A DNA stretch of 11,295 nucleotides from Fusibacter_D sp033549245 (GCA_033549245.1 JAWSUW010000123.1:1-11295); one strand, 5' to 3'. Shown: positions 1-6,882, counted from the stretch's first letter. Translations and numbers: made by a program. The notes: a model not told the origin generated them from the sequence alone.

Positions 1-204
1 CTGCAGACCATCAATCGGAATAACCCGATTGAGCATTGAACCGAGCAATATAGCTATACCATGATTTAGAAATGAGCCAATCATCACGCCTGCCAAAATA
101 CTTCTGACTTTATATTTCGTAGCAAACGCCATCGCCATAATTTGCGTCTTATCGCCCATCTCCGCTATAAATATCAATCCAAAAGCCTGCAAAAAATCTT
201 TCAT
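1..204 (-). CDS. TMEM165/GDT1 (UPF0016) family cation transporter, partial (N-terminal 68 residues)
   Basis: This open reading frame starts at ATG 204 and runs off the left edge without a stop, so only the first 68 residues are visible. They are hydrophobic and carry the signature E-M-G-D-K-T at residues 15-20, followed by Q21, the conserved E-x-G-D-K-[TS] motif of the UPF0016/GDT1 family. Family members are membrane proteins with two such motif-bearing halves, proposed to export Mn2+ or exchange Ca2+/Mn2+ for protons. A second hydrophobic segment (about residues 35-56) follows a short basic stretch (K30, K32, R34). A GGGAG Shine-Dalgarno lies five bases before the ATG. The gene follows the terminator of the 2-oxoacid oxidoreductase operon, so it is probably a separate transcription unit. 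The spacer is too short for a Mn2+ (yybP-ykoY) riboswitch. The family call is fairly firm; the transported ion is inferred. Confidence 0.82.
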   Translation of the reverse strand, partial: MKDFLQAFGLIFIAEMGDKTQIMAMAFATKYKVRSILAGVMIGSFLNHGIAILLGSMLNRVIPIDGLQ

Positions 205-245
205 ATACACTCCCAATTTTTATTTCGTTCTAATTATCTCATACA

Positions 246-255
246 TTGTATACAA
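246..255. promoter_or_regulatory. Perfect 10-bp palindrome TTGTATACAA, possible operator
   Basis: A perfect palindrome sits between the operon terminator and the GDT1-family gene, 42 bases before its start codon. It resembles operator cores of FadR-subfamily GntR regulators, which often contain GTATAC flanked by T/A. On the minus strand GATAAT (about positions 224-229) is a candidate -10, but the matching -35 (TTTATT) is weak. A ten-base AT-rich palindrome can arise by chance, so the assignment is tentative. Confidence 0.25.
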
Positions 256-257
256 AA

Positions 258-306
258 TAAAGACCCAAAAGGTCAAGCAGTTCATGCTGACATCTCTTGG
301 GTCTTA
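258..306 (-). terminator. Rho-independent terminator of the buk-ptb-vor operon
   Basis: Eight bases after the gamma-subunit stop codon the minus strand folds into a long hairpin. The outer stem pairs AAGACCCAA with TTGGGTCTT. An inner stem pairs GTCAGCA with TGCTTGAC (one bulged T) around a loop of about five bases. The transcript then reads TTTATTTTG, a moderately U-rich tail. It marks the end of the eight-gene operon and insulates the transporter gene downstream. Confidence 0.82.
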
Positions 307-313
307 TTATCTA

Positions 314-859
314 TTAAGCTTTCACTTCCTGAGCGCCTTTTGCAAGGGCATCTTCATTGATTTTCATCAAATGTGCTTTAGACTCTCCGAAGATTTTCTT
401 AAGAGCCGTCATAACCGATTCAACTTCCACGACTTTAGTAAGCTCCAAATATGCACCAAGCATGATCATGTTAGCAACTCTTGGATTTCCAAGCTCTACA
501 GCTATATCATTTGCTGGAATATAATATGCTTTTAAGTCATCTCTTTTTGTTTTTCTTTCAATCAACGAGCTATTGATAATGATATTTCCACCATCTTTTA
601 TATCTACTTCAAACTTATCAAGTGATGGTAAATTCATGATGATCGCTGTAGTTGCATCATCTGTGATGACTGGTGATCCTATTGGTCGTTCAGATACCAT
701 GACGCTGCAATTTGCAGTTCCGCCACGCATTTCCGGACCGTAAGAAGGAAGCCAAGATACTTCTTTGCCTTCAAGCATACCCGCATAAGAGATCAGTTGA
801 CCCATAAGCATAACGCCTTGGCCACCGAATCCCGCACAAATAATCTTCTCGTTCAACAT
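314..859 (-). CDS. 2-oxoacid:ferredoxin oxidoreductase, gamma subunit (VorC/KorC-type)
   Basis: This 181-residue protein has the length and layout of the gamma subunit of four-subunit 2-oxoacid:ferredoxin oxidoreductases (POR gamma domain). The conserved glycine-rich G-F-G-G-Q-G sits at residues 10-15, and a P-S-Y-G-P-E-M-R-G-G-T segment, conserved in the family, follows around residues 39-49. In known complexes this subunit packs against the TPP-containing subunits and contributes to the CoA/substrate region. Its ATG abuts the TAG stop of the beta subunit with no gap, and a purine-rich GAGGGGGT site lies inside the end of that gene, which suggests translational coupling. It is the last gene of the operon and is followed directly by a terminator. 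Substrate class (branched-chain, aromatic or 2-oxoglutarate) cannot be read from this subunit. Confidence 0.92.
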   Translation of the reverse strand: MLNEKIICAGFGGQGVMLMGQLISYAGMLEGKEVSWLPSYGPEMRGGTANCSVMVSERPIGSPVITDDATTAIIMNLPSLDKFEVDIKDGGNIIINSSLIERKTKRDDLKAYYIPANDIAVELGNPRVANMIMLGAYLELTKVVEVESVMTALKKIFGESKAHLMKINEDALAKGAQEVKA

Positions 860-1606
860 CTATTTTACCCCCTCTGGTCTTCTTAAGTTTCCTAGTGGAT
901 AGTAAGGAATCAAGTTATCTTGAAGCCACTTAAGTGAATCAATCGGCGTAATACCCCAGTTGGTAGGGCAAGTTGATAATACTTCAACAATTGAGAAGCC
1001 TTTACGATCGATTTGGCACTGGAAAGCTTCCTTAATCGCTTTTTTTGCTTTTCTGATGTTTGCAGGAGAATCTACAGAAACACGCTCAACAAAAGCAGCA
1101 CCATCGATGGTCGCCAACATTTCCGAAACTCTAAGTGGCATTCCTGAGTGCTCCACAGTTCTTCCTAAAGGTGCTGTAGTTGCACGCTGTCCAATCAATG
1201 TGGTTGGAGCCATTTGTCCACCTGTCATACCATAAATCGCATTATTTACAAATATTGTAGTGATTTTTTCACCTCTATGAGCAACGTGTACGATTTCAGC
1301 GGTACCAATGGATGCAAGGTCTCCATCTCCCTGATAGGAGAATACTACCTTATCCGGGTGAACTCTTTTGATTCCTGTTGCAACTGCAGGAGCTCTACCA
1401 TGAGATGCTTCGTGCATGTCACAATTGAAGTAATCATATGCAAGTACAGAACATCCAACTGGTGCAACACCAATTGTTTCACCGAGCACATCGAGTTCCT
1501 CTAGAACTTCGGCAACCAATCTATGAATGATACCGTGCGTACATCCTGGGCAATAATGGGTCTCTTTATCAGTCAATCCTTTTGTTTTTTGAAATACAAC
1601 AGCCAT
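860..1606 (-). CDS. 2-oxoacid:ferredoxin oxidoreductase, TPP-binding beta subunit (VorA/KorB-type)
   Basis: This 248-residue protein is the thiamine-pyrophosphate-binding subunit. The C-P-G-C motif near the N-terminus (residues 19-22) and the TPP/Mg2+ motif, G-D-G-D at 93-96 ending in N-N at 121-122, are intact. With the alpha subunit it decarboxylates a 2-oxoacid and passes electrons through the iron-sulfur subunit to ferredoxin, giving acyl-CoA. The length is in the usual range for beta subunits of the separate-subunit (not fused) architecture. Its ATG shares one base with the alpha-subunit stop (TAATG), so the two are translationally coupled. The kinase genes upstream favour branched-chain or aromatic 2-oxoacids as substrates. 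2-Oxoglutarate remains possible because KorB proteins look very similar. Confidence 0.93.
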   Translation of the reverse strand: MAVVFQKTKGLTDKETHYCPGCTHGIIHRLVAEVLEELDVLGETIGVAPVGCSVLAYDYFNCDMHEASHGRAPAVATGIKRVHPDKVVFSYQGDGDLASIGTAEIVHVAHRGEKITTIFVNNAIYGMTGGQMAPTTLIGQRATTAPLGRTVEHSGMPLRVSEMLATIDGAAFVERVSVDSPANIRKAKKAIKEAFQCQIDRKGFSIVEVLSTCPTNWGITPIDSLKWLQDNLIPYYPLGNLRRPEGVK

Positions 1607-2670
1607 TATTTTGCACCTCCAATCAATTCTTTAACTTTTTCCATAACAGCTTCCGGTGTAGGAATCATGCCACCTGCTCTACCATAGAAGCTCACTGGCC
1701 ATCTGCCGTTTGAAGCAATCTTAATATCATCAACCATTTGTCCCATTGACATTTCAACAGACAATAACGATTTACATGCAGCTGGCACTTCATCGAATGC
1801 TTTCTCTGGGAAAGGCCACAATGTAATTGGACGAATCAGACCGACATTGATATTTTGCGCTTTAAGATCATTGATTGCATTTCTAACGATTCTTGAAGTC
1901 GTACCGTATGCAACGATGACCACTTCTGCGTTTTCCATATTGTAAGTCTCATATCTGACTTCATTTTCTTTCATTGCATCATATTTCTTTTGTAATTTGT
2001 GATTGTGCTTTTCAAGTTCAGCCGGATCAAGAGCAAGCGAGTTGATGATGTTTGGTTTTCTTTGTCCCTTTGTTCCAGTAGTTGCCCAATCTTTCTCAGG
2101 CAATTCAAATCTTGATACCGAATCCTTGAATTCAATAGGCTCCATCATTTGGCCAATCATTCCATCACCAACCATCATTACAGGGTTGCGGTAGAAATCT
2201 GCAGCATCAAATGCCTCTTGCATAAGGTCAACCATCTCTTGAAGATTGGCTGGAGCATATACGAGTAATTTATAGTCACCGTTACCACCGCCACGGGTAA
2301 CTTGATTATAATCGGATTGGGCAGGTTGAATACCACCAAGTCCAGGACCACCTCTAACGATATTTACAATTACGCAAGGGAGTTCGGCACCTGCGATGTA
2401 TGTGATGCCTTCCTGCTTGAGTGCGATTCCTGGTGATGAAGAAGAAGTCATAACTCTTGCTCCGGCACCTGCCGCACCGTATACCATATTGATTGCAGCG
2501 ACTTCACTTTCAGCTTGAAGGAAAACGCCACCAACTTTAGGCATTTCTCTAGACATATACTCTGGCAACTCATTTTGAGGTGTGATCGGATACCCGAAAA
2601 AGTACTTGCAGCCTGCTTTAATCGCAGCAGCACCAATCGCCTCGTTACCTTTCATCAATACTTTAGCCAT
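1606..2670 (-). CDS. vorB: 2-oxoacid:ferredoxin oxidoreductase, alpha subunit (VorB-like)
   Basis: This 354-residue protein is the alpha subunit, with the pyruvate:ferredoxin oxidoreductase N-terminal domain in roughly the first 230 residues and a core domain II after about residue 245. The signature Y-P-I-T-P-Q-N-E-L-P-E lies at residues 27-37, and the stretch A-E-S-E-V-A-A-I-N-M-V-Y-G, conserved in the family, follows at about 53-65. This length and sequence style match proteins annotated as 3-methyl-2-oxobutanoate dehydrogenase subunit VorB in clostridia and archaea. That assignment is from memory and not from a search. A GGGAGGT Shine-Dalgarno lies between the ferredoxin-subunit stop and the ATG. 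The order delta-alpha-beta-gamma is complete, so the whole enzyme is encoded here. Confidence 0.92.
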   Translation of the reverse strand: MAKVLMKGNEAIGAAAIKAGCKYFFGYPITPQNELPEYMSREMPKVGGVFLQAESEVAAINMVYGAAGAGARVMTSSSSPGIALKQEGITYIAGAELPCVIVNIVRGGPGLGGIQPAQSDYNQVTRGGGNGDYKLLVYAPANLQEMVDLMQEAFDAADFYRNPVMMVGDGMIGQMMEPIEFKDSVSRFELPEKDWATTGTKGQRKPNIINSLALDPAELEKHNHKLQKKYDAMKENEVRYETYNMENAEVVIVAYGTTSRIVRNAINDLKAQNINVGLIRPITLWPFPEKAFDEVPAACKSLLSVEMSMGQMVDDIKIASNGRWPVSFYGRAGGMIPTPEAVMEKVKELIGGAK

Positions 2671-2687
2671 TACCTTACCTCCCTAAA

Positions 2688-2903
2688 CTAGAATCTTTCT
2701 ACAGTAATCACATAATCCGGGCAAATTGTAGCACAATTTGCACAACCGATGCACTTGTCCATCTCAAAAACAGTTGCGGGATGAAATCCCTTAATGTTGA
2801 TTTTACTAGTGTCCATTGTAACGATGTTCACCGGACAAACTGTTGTACATAGTGCACAGCCCTTACAAATGTTTTCATTAAACGTTACTTTACCTTTAGC
2901 CAC
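2688..2903 (-). CDS. 2-oxoacid:ferredoxin oxidoreductase, 2x[4Fe-4S] ferredoxin-like delta subunit
   Basis: This is a 71-residue ferredoxin-type subunit with two C-x2-C-x2-C-x3-C-P clusters, using Cys13/16/19/23 and Cys51/54/57/61. It should bind two [4Fe-4S] clusters and carry electrons from the TPP site to free ferredoxin. The reading frame extends upstream to an ATG at 2927, but a GGGAGGT Shine-Dalgarno lies inside that extension, seven bases before a GTG at 2903. I therefore place the start at the GTG, which gives the standard short N-terminus of the family. It lies upstream of the alpha subunit with a 17-base gap and downstream of the P-loop ATPase gene. Confidence 0.93.
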   Translation of the reverse strand: MAKGKVTFNENICKGCALCTTVCPVNIVTMDTSKINIKGFHPATVFEMDKCIGCANCATICPDYVITVERF

Positions 2904-2910
2904 TTTGAAT

Positions 2911-2917
2911 ACCTCCC
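2911..2917 (-). promoter_or_regulatory. Shine-Dalgarno GGGAGGT fixing the GTG start of the ferredoxin subunit
   Basis: GGGAGGT on the minus strand lies seven bases before GTG 2903 and downstream of the longer alternative ATG at 2927. No comparable site precedes the ATG, so the GTG is the better start. Confidence 0.8.
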
Positions 2918-2951
2918 ATATTTTCATATGCTTTATATTGTGTGGAAGTGC

Positions 2952-3638
2952 CTACATCCAATCCTCTCGCATAATCATTTTGATTGCGAATACGTCCCCT
3001 TCAATGTCACTAGGTAGTTGGTGGGTAACCTTTTCCAAAGTACTGACATATCTTATCGGGATGTTGAGTTTTTTAGACACTTCCACTGCCAATGCCTGAC
3101 CTTTCATCACATCTTCAGCTGAAGTTTCTCTTAGAAGATGTGTGTTGTTGATTAATCCTGTAACTTTCACGCCAACAGTGTCTTCAATATTTCTTATATG
3201 AGAAATGACACCCATCAGGTCTTGAGTTTGCTCACGATATGCATTGATGACACAGAACATATCGTATTCACCAGGTTTAAAATAAGCTGTATATCTCGCC
3301 AAAACTCTGGCACCGACCGCATCGCCTCCAACATCTAGGATCACTTGTGATTCATCATCCTGTAAAGGAGCCAAAATGCTTGGGGAAAGCATCGGAAGGT
3401 CCAAATTGGTTTGATGTCCAAAAGCGCCAGATATGACAGTTATGCCATCCGTTTCCAGCAGTGAAGCTTTTTCCCTGGATCTAAAGTAAGGATTCACTAT
3501 ATCCAAATCGCACAATGCCACTTTTGGCATCTCCTTCTTGAGAGCCAATGCGTAGTTCACTGCAAATTCTGTCTTTCCACTTCCATAATGGCCTATAATA
3601 ATTCGAATGCGTTTATCCTTTTTCAAATCCAAAGTCAT
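2952..3638 (-). CDS. P-loop ATPase of SIMIBI/ParA-MinD-like type embedded in the oxidoreductase operon; function unknown
   Basis: This 228-residue soluble protein has a Walker A motif G-H-Y-G-S-G-K-T at residues 16-23. A D-L-D-I-V-N-P-Y-F stretch at 44-52 resembles the switch I region of SIMIBI NTPases, and D-V-G-G-D at 102-106 fits a Walker B/switch II. An I-N-N-T-H segment at 163-167 may be a base-recognition element. No transmembrane segment, cysteine cluster or extra domain is visible. It lies between buk2 and the ferredoxin subunit, 21 bases after buk2 with an AAAGGTGATG ribosome site, so it is co-transcribed with the enzyme genes. Similar ATPases accompany 2-oxoacid oxidoreductase genes in other clostridia (recollection, not checked). 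Possible jobs are iron-sulfur or cofactor loading of the oxidoreductase, or its assembly. The fold class is well supported; any function is inference. Confidence 0.85.
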   Translation of the reverse strand: MTLDLKKDKRIRIIIGHYGSGKTEFAVNYALALKKEMPKVALCDLDIVNPYFRSREKASLLETDGITVISGAFGHQTNLDLPMLSPSILAPLQDDESQVILDVGGDAVGARVLARYTAYFKPGEYDMFCVINAYREQTQDLMGVISHIRNIEDTVGVKVTGLINNTHLLRETSAEDVMKGQALAVEVSKKLNIPIRYVSTLEKVTHQLPSDIEGDVFAIKMIMREDWM

Positions 3639-3659
3639 CTCATCACCTTTATTTCTATA

Positions 3660-4733
3660 TTATTTGTATATTTGTGCCGTCTCTTCATTCTTGAGTACTC
3701 TTAGTCCACCAAGCGCAAGCGCGCTCATTTCGTCTTCTCCCGGATATACTATCACTTCCGAAATAAATTTGACTCTCTGTGTGATCCATTTGATCAACAT
3801 AGGACCATAAGCTAATCCACCGGTCAAAATGATTGCATCCACTTTGCCTTTAAGCACTGTTGCGCAACTACCGATTTCTTTTGCTACTTGGTAAGCCATT
3901 GCTTCAAATACGAGTTTGGCGTTTTCGTCTCCATCTTCGATCATTTTAACGACATCCCTGCCATCATTTGTTCCGAGATACGCGACTAATCCACCTTTAC
4001 CTTTGATCATCTTCTTTATGTCATCATGAGTGTACTTGCCGGAAAAACACATTTTTGCCAAATCTCCAACAGGTAATCCTCCTGTTCTTTCTGGTGAAAA
4101 TGGTCCTTCACCATCGAGTGCATTATTGACATCCACAATTCTTCCTTTTTCATGGGCTCCTACAGAAATTCCACCACCAAGATGAGCCACTATCAAATTA
4201 AGGTCTTCATACTTTGTTTGTTTCTCTTCAGCATATCGACGAGCAACCGCTCTTTGATTGAGCGCGTGGAAAATGGATATTCTTTCAATTTCAGGCATTC
4301 CCGAGATTCTAGCCACATCACTAAGTTCATCAACAACAACGGGATCCACAATAAATGATGGGATGTTGAGCTGAAGCGCAATCTCATGTGCAATCATACC
4401 TCCCAGATTGGATGCATGCTCGCCTCTCTCAGCAGCTTTGAGATCCTCGATCATTTTGTCGTTCACCTCGTAAGTACCACCTTGAATAGGTTTCAAGAGC
4501 CCTCCGCGGCCAACTACGGCACTGAGTTTGGTGAGATTGATCTCATTCTCACTCAACACTTTCAAAATTACATTTTTTCTAAAGTCGTACTGGTCTGCAA
4601 TCTTAGGATACTGATCGATTTCTTCATTGGAATGTCTCAAAGTGGTTTCAAAGACTTCTTTTTCATTATCGTAGATTGCGATTTTGGTTGACGTCGATCC
4701 TGGATTGATCGCGAGTATTCTAAACGTTTCCAT
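3660..4733 (-). CDS. buk: Butyrate (branched-chain fatty acid) kinase, second copy
   Basis: This 357-residue enzyme of the acetate/sugar kinase (ASKHA) superfamily transfers phosphate from an acyl-phosphate to ADP, making ATP and a free short-chain acid. Visible signatures are I-N-P-G-S-T-S-T-K at 9-17, V-G-R-G-G-L-L at 74-80, G-E-H-A-S-N-L-G-G at 104-112, H-L-G-G-G-I-S at 184-190, and a C-terminal G-G-L-A-Y-G. The loops after the H-L-G-G-G-I-S motif read V-G-A-H and, further on, N-A-L-D-G-E-G-P-F, which is the form I know from characterised butyrate kinases. This copy therefore looks canonical. It starts eight bases after ptb, with an AGGAGGA site overlapping the ptb stop. Straight-chain versus branched-chain substrate preference cannot be decided from sequence. 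Confidence 0.95.
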   Translation of the reverse strand: METFRILAINPGSTSTKIAIYDNEKEVFETTLRHSNEEIDQYPKIADQYDFRKNVILKVLSENEINLTKLSAVVGRGGLLKPIQGGTYEVNDKMIEDLKAAERGEHASNLGGMIAHEIALQLNIPSFIVDPVVVDELSDVARISGMPEIERISIFHALNQRAVARRYAEEKQTKYEDLNLIVAHLGGGISVGAHEKGRIVDVNNALDGEGPFSPERTGGLPVGDLAKMCFSGKYTHDDIKKMIKGKGGLVAYLGTNDGRDVVKMIEDGDENAKLVFEAMAYQVAKEIGSCATVLKGKVDAIILTGGLAYGPMLIKWITQRVKFISEVIVYPGEDEMSALALGGLRVLKNEETAQIYK

Positions 4734-4741
4734 ACTTCCTC

Positions 4742-5647
4742 CTACTTTATGCCTGACATCAAAACGCCAAGAGCTATTGAATTAAGCTTTGAATCATCCG
4801 AATCTGCTCTGGAAGTCAAGATAATCGGTGCTTTTGCTCCAACTATGATTCCTGCCGATCTGGCATTGCCAAGAAAATTAAGTGCTTTATAAAGTACATT
4901 TCCAGCTTCTATAGTAGGGCAAAGCAATATATCCACATCGCCTGCCATAGGATCTTTTATACCTTTGATTTCGGCAGCTTCTTTTGAAACCGCATTATCA
5001 AGAGCAAATGGTCCGCCCACTTTACAGTCTTTGATCAGCCCCTCTTGATTCATCTTGACAAGCTCTCCTGCATCGACAGTAGCCGGCATGGATTCAGTCA
5101 CTTTCTCTTTGGCAGTGATTACACCAACATTAGGCATGTCAATATCAAGTGCTTTGGTTACATGCAACGCATTTTCAATGATCTGTTTTTTTGCCATGAG
5201 ATCTGGTGCAATGTTCATTGCGGCATCAGTGACAGTCAAAATTTTGTGATAAGTCGGTACATCGAATACCGCTACATGGCTAAGTACATTTCCAGTTCTA
5301 AGTCCGACTTCCTTATTGAGCACTGCTTTTAGGATGATTGAAGTATCTACGAGCCCCTTCATGACCAAATCTGCTTCTCCGGAAGACACCATGGAAACTG
5401 CCTTTAAAGAAGCTTCTGCCATATCAGTGATGTGAATCAGTTCAAAATCCTTCAAATCAAGTCCAATCTCCTCTGATATGCTTTTGATCAGATCAGTGTC
5501 ACCAACCAGGATACCTTTGATAATGCCTTTATCATATGCCGCTTTGATCGCTTTAAGTGCATCCTCGTCTTGCGCACAAGCCACAGCAACTTTTTTTGGG
5601 CCTTTTTCGATTGCAAGTTTTATCAGTTCCTCAAAATTCTTAATCAT
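4742..5647 (-). CDS. ptb: Phosphate butyryltransferase (phosphotransbutyrylase)
   Basis: This 301-residue protein converts butyryl-CoA or a branched acyl-CoA plus phosphate to acyl-phosphate and CoA, feeding the kinases on either side. Motifs of the phosphate acetyl/butyryltransferase fold are M-K-G-L-V-D-T-S at 96-103, T-D-A-A-M-N at 140-145, G-P-F-A-L-D at 212-217 and T-S-R-A-D-S at 278-283. The length matches Ptb and is shorter than multidomain Pta. Its ATG overlaps the buk1 stop (ATGA), and a GAGGTG Shine-Dalgarno lies inside the end of buk1, which suggests coupled translation and matched amounts. Its position between two kinase genes in one operon supports a role in ATP formation from acyl-CoA. 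Confidence 0.95.
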   Translation of the reverse strand: MIKNFEELIKLAIEKGPKKVAVACAQDEDALKAIKAAYDKGIIKGILVGDTDLIKSISEEIGLDLKDFELIHITDMAEASLKAVSMVSSGEADLVMKGLVDTSIILKAVLNKEVGLRTGNVLSHVAVFDVPTYHKILTVTDAAMNIAPDLMAKKQIIENALHVTKALDIDMPNVGVITAKEKVTESMPATVDAGELVKMNQEGLIKDCKVGGPFALDNAVSKEAAEIKGIKDPMAGDVDILLCPTIEAGNVLYKALNFLGNARSAGIIVGAKAPIILTSRADSDDSKLNSIALGVLMSGIK

Positions 5648-6732
5648 TTGATCTGCACCTCTTTTTCATATATTTTTACCTGATCTTCTCCACTAATAGC
5701 TCGAAGGACACCGAGATTCAACGCTTCCATTTCATCTTCGCCAGGTTTCACTACAAATGGTGCGATAAACTCTACATGGGATTTTATATAATCCATCAGG
5801 TATTTTGAATAAGCAATGCCTCCTGTCATTAAAATGGCATCGACTTCTCCATTTAGGACAGTTGCCATAGCACCAATCTCTTTCGCAATCTGATATCCCA
5901 TTGCTTCAAAGATGAGCTTTGCCTTTTCATCACCTTGTTCAATCTTCTTTATGACTTCACGGGCATCATTGGTTCCAAGATATGCAACCAGTCCACCTTT
6001 ACCACGCATTTTTTTCTTTAATTCATCAAAAGTGTATTCCCCTGAGTAACACATTTTCACAAGTTGACCCACTGGAAGTCCACCAGTACGCTCAGGAGAA
6101 AAAGGCCCCATCTCATTTGCGTTGTTGGCATCAATAATTTTTCCTTTTTTCATCGGAACGATGGATATTCCACCACCCAGATGTGCCACAACCAAATTGA
6201 GTGAATCAATAGTTGTATTTTTTTCTGCTGCGTAACTATGGGCAATCGCTCTAATATTAAGCGCATGAACAAGTGAACGTCTTGTAATTTCAGGCATACC
6301 TGAAACTCTTGCAAGAGGTTCAAACTCATCAACGGCAACTGGATCAGTAATGTATGCATTGATGTTTTCTTGTTTAGCAATTGCGTTAGCGATCATTCCA
6401 CCGAGATTGGAGGCATGTTCGCCTTGAATACCTACTTTTAAATCTGCGAGCATTGGCTCTGTCACCAAATATGTTCCACTTGGCATTGGTCTGAGCAATC
6501 CCCCTCTTCCGACAACCGCAAGAAGTTCCTCATGTTTAATCTGATGCTCACTCATCCATTTCAATATAGCTTCTTTACGATAGTCATATTGATCTGTGAT
6601 TTTCACAAATTGGTCCAAATCATTAGTGTCATGATCCAAATTCTCTTGAATCAATTTTTCAGTTCCCTTAAAAATTGCCAACTTGGTCGAAGTCGACCCC
6701 GGATTAATCACTAATACTAAGTTCTTTTCCAT
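5644..6732 (-). CDS. buk: Butyrate kinase-like acyl kinase, first copy (divergent active-site loops)
   Basis: This 362-residue ASKHA-family kinase aligns with the second copy without gaps through about residue 205. It keeps I-N-P-G-S-T-S-T-K (9-17), V-G-R-G-G-L-L, G-E-H-A-S-N-L-G-G (104-112), H-L-G-G-G-I-S (184-190), G-P-F-S-P-E-R-T-G-G-L-P (209-220) and a C-terminal G-G-I-A-Y-S. It differs at two loops next to the active-site glycine motif: 191-194 read I-V-P-M where the second copy has V-G-A-H, and N-A-N-E-M-G-P-F is one residue shorter than N-A-L-D-G-E-G-P-F. It is the first gene of the operon, about 31 bases after the predicted sigma-54 start, with a GGAGGTG ribosome site. It is surely a carboxylate kinase; a different acyl substrate from copy two is inference. 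Confidence 0.93.
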   Translation of the reverse strand: MEKNLVLVINPGSTSTKLAIFKGTEKLIQENLDHDTNDLDQFVKITDQYDYRKEAILKWMSEHQIKHEELLAVVGRGGLLRPMPSGTYLVTEPMLADLKVGIQGEHASNLGGMIANAIAKQENINAYITDPVAVDEFEPLARVSGMPEITRRSLVHALNIRAIAHSYAAEKNTTIDSLNLVVAHLGGGISIVPMKKGKIIDANNANEMGPFSPERTGGLPVGQLVKMCYSGEYTFDELKKKMRGKGGLVAYLGTNDAREVIKKIEQGDEKAKLIFEAMGYQIAKEIGAMATVLNGEVDAILMTGGIAYSKYLMDYIKSHVEFIAPFVVKPGEDEMEALNLGVLRAISGEDQVKIYEKEVQIK

Positions 6733-6774
6733 GCAACACCTCCAAAACGATTGGTTTCTTCACCTATAATAGTC

Positions 6775-6789
6775 GCAATTATTGTGCCA
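6775..6789 (-). promoter_or_regulatory. Sigma-54 (-24/-12) promoter of the buk1-ptb-buk2-vor operon
   Basis: The minus strand reads TGGCAC-AATAA-TTGC, matching the sigma-54 consensus TGGCAC-N5-TTGC with the invariant GG and GC twelve bases apart. Counting from the GC at -12, transcription should start near 6763, about 31 bases before the buk1 ATG at 6732. The sigma-54 activator gene lies just upstream and in the same orientation. No convincing sigma-A promoter competes here; TTGGCA-N16-TATAGG overlaps but has a poor -10. Confidence 0.88.
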
Positions 6790-6837
6790 ATCCACAAAGC
6801 ACTCCTATACAAGTAAAGTGAAATAAAAAGTCCCTTA

Positions 6838-6859
6838 ACATGCAAAAAAATACATGCAA
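6838..6859. repeat. Direct repeat of ACATGCAA, extra half-sites by the activator dyads
   Basis: ACATGCAA occurs at 6838-6845 and again at 6852-6859, 14 bases apart start to start. The second copy is one arm of the dyad at 6854-6869. The first is an unpaired half-site that could extend the activator-binding array toward the promoter. Confidence 0.4.
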
Positions 6860-6877
6860 TTTTCTGCATGTATTTTT
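6846..6877. terminator. Hairpin with 13-bp stem, likely terminator of the activator gene
   Basis: A perfect 13-bp inverted repeat (AAAAATACATGCA on each strand) encloses a six-base loop. On the minus strand the descending arm ends in a run of seven T, as expected for a Rho-independent terminator after the activator gene, which stops at 6899. The stem is AT-rich with only two adjacent G-C pairs plus one more, so termination may be inefficient and some read-through into buk1 is possible. The same symmetry contains the second activator dyad. Confidence 0.6.
6854..6869. promoter_or_regulatory. Proximal putative upstream activator site (TGCA-N6-TGCA dyad)
   Basis: ATGCAATTTTCTGCAT on the plus strand is a 16-bp dyad of the form ATGCA-N6-TGCAT, centred about 98 bases upstream of the predicted sigma-54 start. 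That is in the usual range for enhancer-binding-protein sites. It shares its architecture with the dyad at 6883-6898. It is also the core of the terminator-like hairpin, so the symmetry could have either origin. Confidence 0.55.
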
Positions 6878-6882
6878 AATAT

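Noticed and set aside
1..6. CTGCAG at the window edge, suggesting a cloned restriction fragment
   Set aside because: The same hexamer also occurs inside the window near 8990, and the right edge is not a matching site, so it is uninformative.
205..257. Mn2+ riboswitch (yybP-ykoY) before the GDT1-family gene
   Set aside because: Such riboswitches often precede this transporter family, but the space between the terminator and the start codon is about 50 bases, too short for the aptamer, and its conserved loops are not visible.
960..1504. Plus-strand open frames of about 90-100 codons opposite the beta subunit
   Set aside because: They are antisense to a well-conserved enzyme gene, lack ribosome sites, and their translations show no recognisable domain.
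6150..6380. Minus-strand open frame of 76 codons inside buk1
   Set aside because: It is an out-of-frame shadow of the kinase gene, whose own frame carries all family motifs.
6764..6790. Possible sigma-A promoter TTGGCA-N16-TATAGG overlapping the sigma-54 site
   Set aside because: The -10 is poor and the TTGGCA is fully explained by the -24 element of the near-perfect sigma-54 promoter.
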